DNA from: CAVSWT01 sp963731745
Lineage (GTDB): Bacteria > Bacteroidota > Ignavibacteria > Ignavibacteriales > Ignavibacteriaceae
NCBI GenBank assembly: GCA_963731745.1
Contig: CAVSWT010000015.1
Span: forward strand, 186,001-250,000
Direction of reading: 5' to 3'
DNA length: 64,000 bases
In this document: positions 62,143 through 64,000 of the stretch, piece by piece
How the letters are laid out: each line of letters begins with the position of its first letter
Position numbering within the stretch: position 1 is the first letter of the stretch
Position numbers and translations under genes: made by a program
Notes under the pieces: model-generated
Told to the model about the DNA's origin: nothing
Database searches by the model: none
What the model saw: the letters and a program-made list of their open reading frames with translations, nothing else

Positions 62143-64000
62143 TCAATTTTGCATAGCTTCGGAGGATTTTAATTCCACTCCAAATAATTCAATCACTTCC
62201 TTACAGAACGCAATTAAGAACTCAAATATTTTTTCAGGAGTTTCAAAACTATTTGTTATTACAAGTTTCATCGTTTCTTTCTGCTGATTAAATTTAACTT
62301 GGTTTTTGTATTCATCCATTATAAAGCGCATCAACTCAACAAATTTATATTTATAGTAATCTTCTTTTTCTCCCCTGGGAAGAATTAAAAATATATTTTT
62401 TCTTTGAATTATAACCCGTTCAAATAAAGCATAAGAAGCATTGTATTTTAATTTAGCTGTGGAAATTAATCGATCAACTAAAACCGGCAGAGGGCCAAAT
62501 CTGTCAAGCATTTCTTCTTTTAGCTCATCCAGTTCTTCCAAAGTTTTAATTGAATAAAGTGAAGTATAAAAATTTAGTCTGTCCATTTGTTCGGGCATAT
62601 AAGTTTCCGGAATTCCAATTTCAAAATAAGTATCGATTGTCGGTTCGGTTCTTTCTTCGTGTTTCGGTAATGACTTAAATACTTCCTTAAATTCCTGGTA
62701 CTTTAGTTCTTCCACAGCTTCATTAATCATCTTTACATAAAGATCAAAACCAACATCATTTATAAACCCCGTTTGTTCCGTTCCCAATAAATTTCCAGCC
62801 CCTCTAATTTCCAGATCACGCATTGAGATATTAAAGCCCGCACCAACATCTGTAAATTCTTCAATTGCCTGCAATCTTCGTAAAGCCTTTTTAGTAATTC
62901 CGCTTAATGAAGGAACAATAAAATATGCATATGCTTGCCGGTTTGATCTACCAACTCTTCCGCGCAATTGGTGAAGCTCTGCGAGACCAAAGCGATCTGC
63001 GCGGTTTACAATAATTGTATTTACATTAGGAATATCAATTCCTGATTCAATAATTTTTGTGGAAAGAAGCACATCAAATTTTCTATTTAGAAATCCGTGA
63101 ATTACATTTTCGAGCTGAGCTGGTTTCATTTGTCCATGTGCAATTGCAACTCTAATATCCGGGATATACTTATTTATATACGCTGCAAGTTTATCAATTG
63201 AGTGAACACGGTCATGAACAAAATATACTTGTCCGTTTCTTTTTAGTTCATTCAAAATCCATTCTTTTATTTTGAACATATCAAATGTAGAAACAGTTGT
63301 ATAAATCGGCTGCCTGTTTGGCGGTGGAGTTGCAATGATTGAAAGGTCTCTGGCGCCAAGAAGAGATAAATTTAATGTGCGTGGAATTGGTGTTGCAGTT
63401 AAAGTTAAAGTATCAACATTCAATTTTATTGAACGTAATTTTTCTTTTGCCATTACACCAAAGCGGTGCTCTTCATCTATAATTAATATTCCTAGATCTC
63501 TAAATTTTATATCTTTTGAAATAAGACGATGTGTTCCTATCACCACATCAACTTTTCCTTCAGCTAAATCTTTAACGATTTCATTTTGTTCTTTCTTTGT
63601 TTGGAAGCGTGATAGCGCAGCAACTTTAACCGGGAATTGTGTCAACCGATCTTTAAAAGTATTATAATGCTGTTCAGCTAAAATTGTAGTTGGAACCAGA
63701 ACTGCCGCCTGTTTTCCTTCCTGCACTGCTTTGAACGCAGCACGAACAGCAACTTCTGTTTTTCCAAAACCAACATCTCCGCAGACAAGCCTATCCATCG
63801 GGTTTTCGGCCTGCATATCTTCTTTAACTTCTTCTGTAACTTTTTCCTGGTCTGGAGTATCTTCATATTGAAAAGATGCTTCAAGCTCTTTTTGCCAAAC
63901 CGTATCGCTGCCGAAAGCAAAGCCCTTGGTTGCTTTACGTTTCGCGTAGAGCTCGATTAATTCACGGGCTGCTTCTTTTATTTTCTTTTTGGTTTTATGC
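62143..64000 (-). CDS. mfd: Transcription-repair coupling factor, C-terminal part
   Basis: About 619 residues visible; the frame is open to the window end, so the 5' part is outside. It has FGSDTVWQKELEASFQYEDTPDQ, Walker A GDVGFGKTEV, DEEHRFGV, TATPIPRTLNLSL and the SF2 helicase end, followed by the Mfd C-terminal domain. Mfd removes stalled RNA polymerase and brings UvrA. An internal Met at 63816 lies inside the helicase and is not a start. Confidence 0.96.
   Translation of the reverse strand, partial: HKTKKKIKEAARELIELYAKRKATKGFAFGSDTVWQKELEASFQYEDTPDQEKVTEEVKEDMQAENPMDRLVCGDVGFGKTEVAVRAAFKAVQEGKQAAVLVPTTILAEQHYNTFKDRLTQFPVKVAALSRFQTKKEQNEIVKDLAEGKVDVVIGTHRLISKDIKFRDLGILIIDEEHRFGVMAKEKLRSIKLNVDTLTLTATPIPRTLNLSLLGARDLSIIATPPPNRQPIYTTVSTFDMFKIKEWILNELKRNGQVYFVHDRVHSIDKLAAYINKYIPDIRVAIAHGQMKPAQLENVIHGFLNRKFDVLLSTKIIESGIDIPNVNTIIVNRADRFGLAELHQLRGRVGRSNRQAYAYFIVPSLSGITKKALRRLQAIEEFTDVGAGFNISMRDLEIRGAGNLLGTEQTGFINDVGFDLYVKMINEAVEELKYQEFKEVFKSLPKHEERTEPTIDTYFEIGIPETYMPEQMDRLNFYTSLYSIKTLEELDELKEEMLDRFGPLPVLVDRLISTAKLKYNASYALFERVIIQRKNIFLILPRGEKEDYYKYKFVELMRFIMDEYKNQVKFNQQKETMKLVITNSFETPEKIFEFLIAFCKEVIELFGVELKSSEAMQN

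Noticed and set aside
63678..63920. 80-residue frame on the minus strand at the window end
   Set aside because: Out of frame with mfd, which is open through this region with full conservation.
1..64000. tRNA, rRNA or CRISPR array
   Set aside because: No cloverleaf, rRNA core segment or regular direct-repeat array was noticed by eye; a covariance-model scan would be needed to exclude small RNAs.

Overview
The window looks like a chromosomal segment of a low-GC member of the Bacteroidota/Chlorobi group, most likely Ignavibacteria. Signs seen in the sequence: a secreted glycoside hydrolase ends in a type IX secretion sorting domain with the YPNPFNPTTKIKYSIP-type sequence common in that class; there is a PorV-like outer-membrane protein; many lipoproteins and Sec signal peptides end in AQ; and a promoter of the Bacteroidota form TTTG-19 nt-TAnnTTTG lies upstream of the his leader. 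I see no rRNA, tRNA, CRISPR array or intact transposase. The class assignment is inference.

Layout. 1-5.4 kb: end of a GT9 glycosyltransferase, then HiPIP, LOG-family and outer-membrane genes, a DUF4097 beta-repeat protein and a YceI pair. 5.7-17.3 kb: a long plus-strand redox/ion cluster (iron permease-like protein, isochorismatase, zwf with a disulfide reductase, PfpI, lipoprotein SodC, Rieske-AIF reductase, CPA antiporter with TrkA domains overlapping a beta-CASP nuclease, TPR/propeller protein). 17.4-29.6 kb: small-metabolism and repair genes (glgP, ada, SDR, pepF, cupin, MscS channel, thioesterase). 29.8-34.3 kb: two tandem copies of a three-gene minor-pilin-like cassette (PilV/PilW/PilX-like) that lack a normal prepilin leader. 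34.4-42 kb: a complete histidine operon, hisG-[four-helix protein]-hisD-C-B-H-A-F-IE, with a histidine-rich leader peptide (HHHLHHH) and an attenuator terminator in front. 42-46 kb: ECF sigma factor with two small partners, palindromic repeats, a propeller lipoprotein and a BaiN-type flavoprotein. 46-64 kb: ABC1 kinase, Gfo/Idh/MocA oxidoreductase, cytochrome c, NmrA protein, esterase, M1 peptidase, class A beta-lactamase, T9SS glycoside hydrolase, arylamine N-acetyltransferase, MsrB, DinB and the 3' part of mfd.

A striking property is that seven otherwise well-conserved genes are broken by eight single-base indels (DUF4097 gene, antiporter, pepF, mscS twice, hisIE, propeller lipoprotein, M1 peptidase), and one small gene carries an in-frame stop. 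Seven of the eight are one extra base, so sequencing or assembly error is the first explanation. The antiporter is the exception: it needs a -1 shift exactly at a canonical A_AAA_AAG slippery heptamer. The best candidates for new biology are the duplicated leaderless pilin-like cassette, the possible -1 frameshift in the antiporter, and the his leader with a nearly leaderless promoter.
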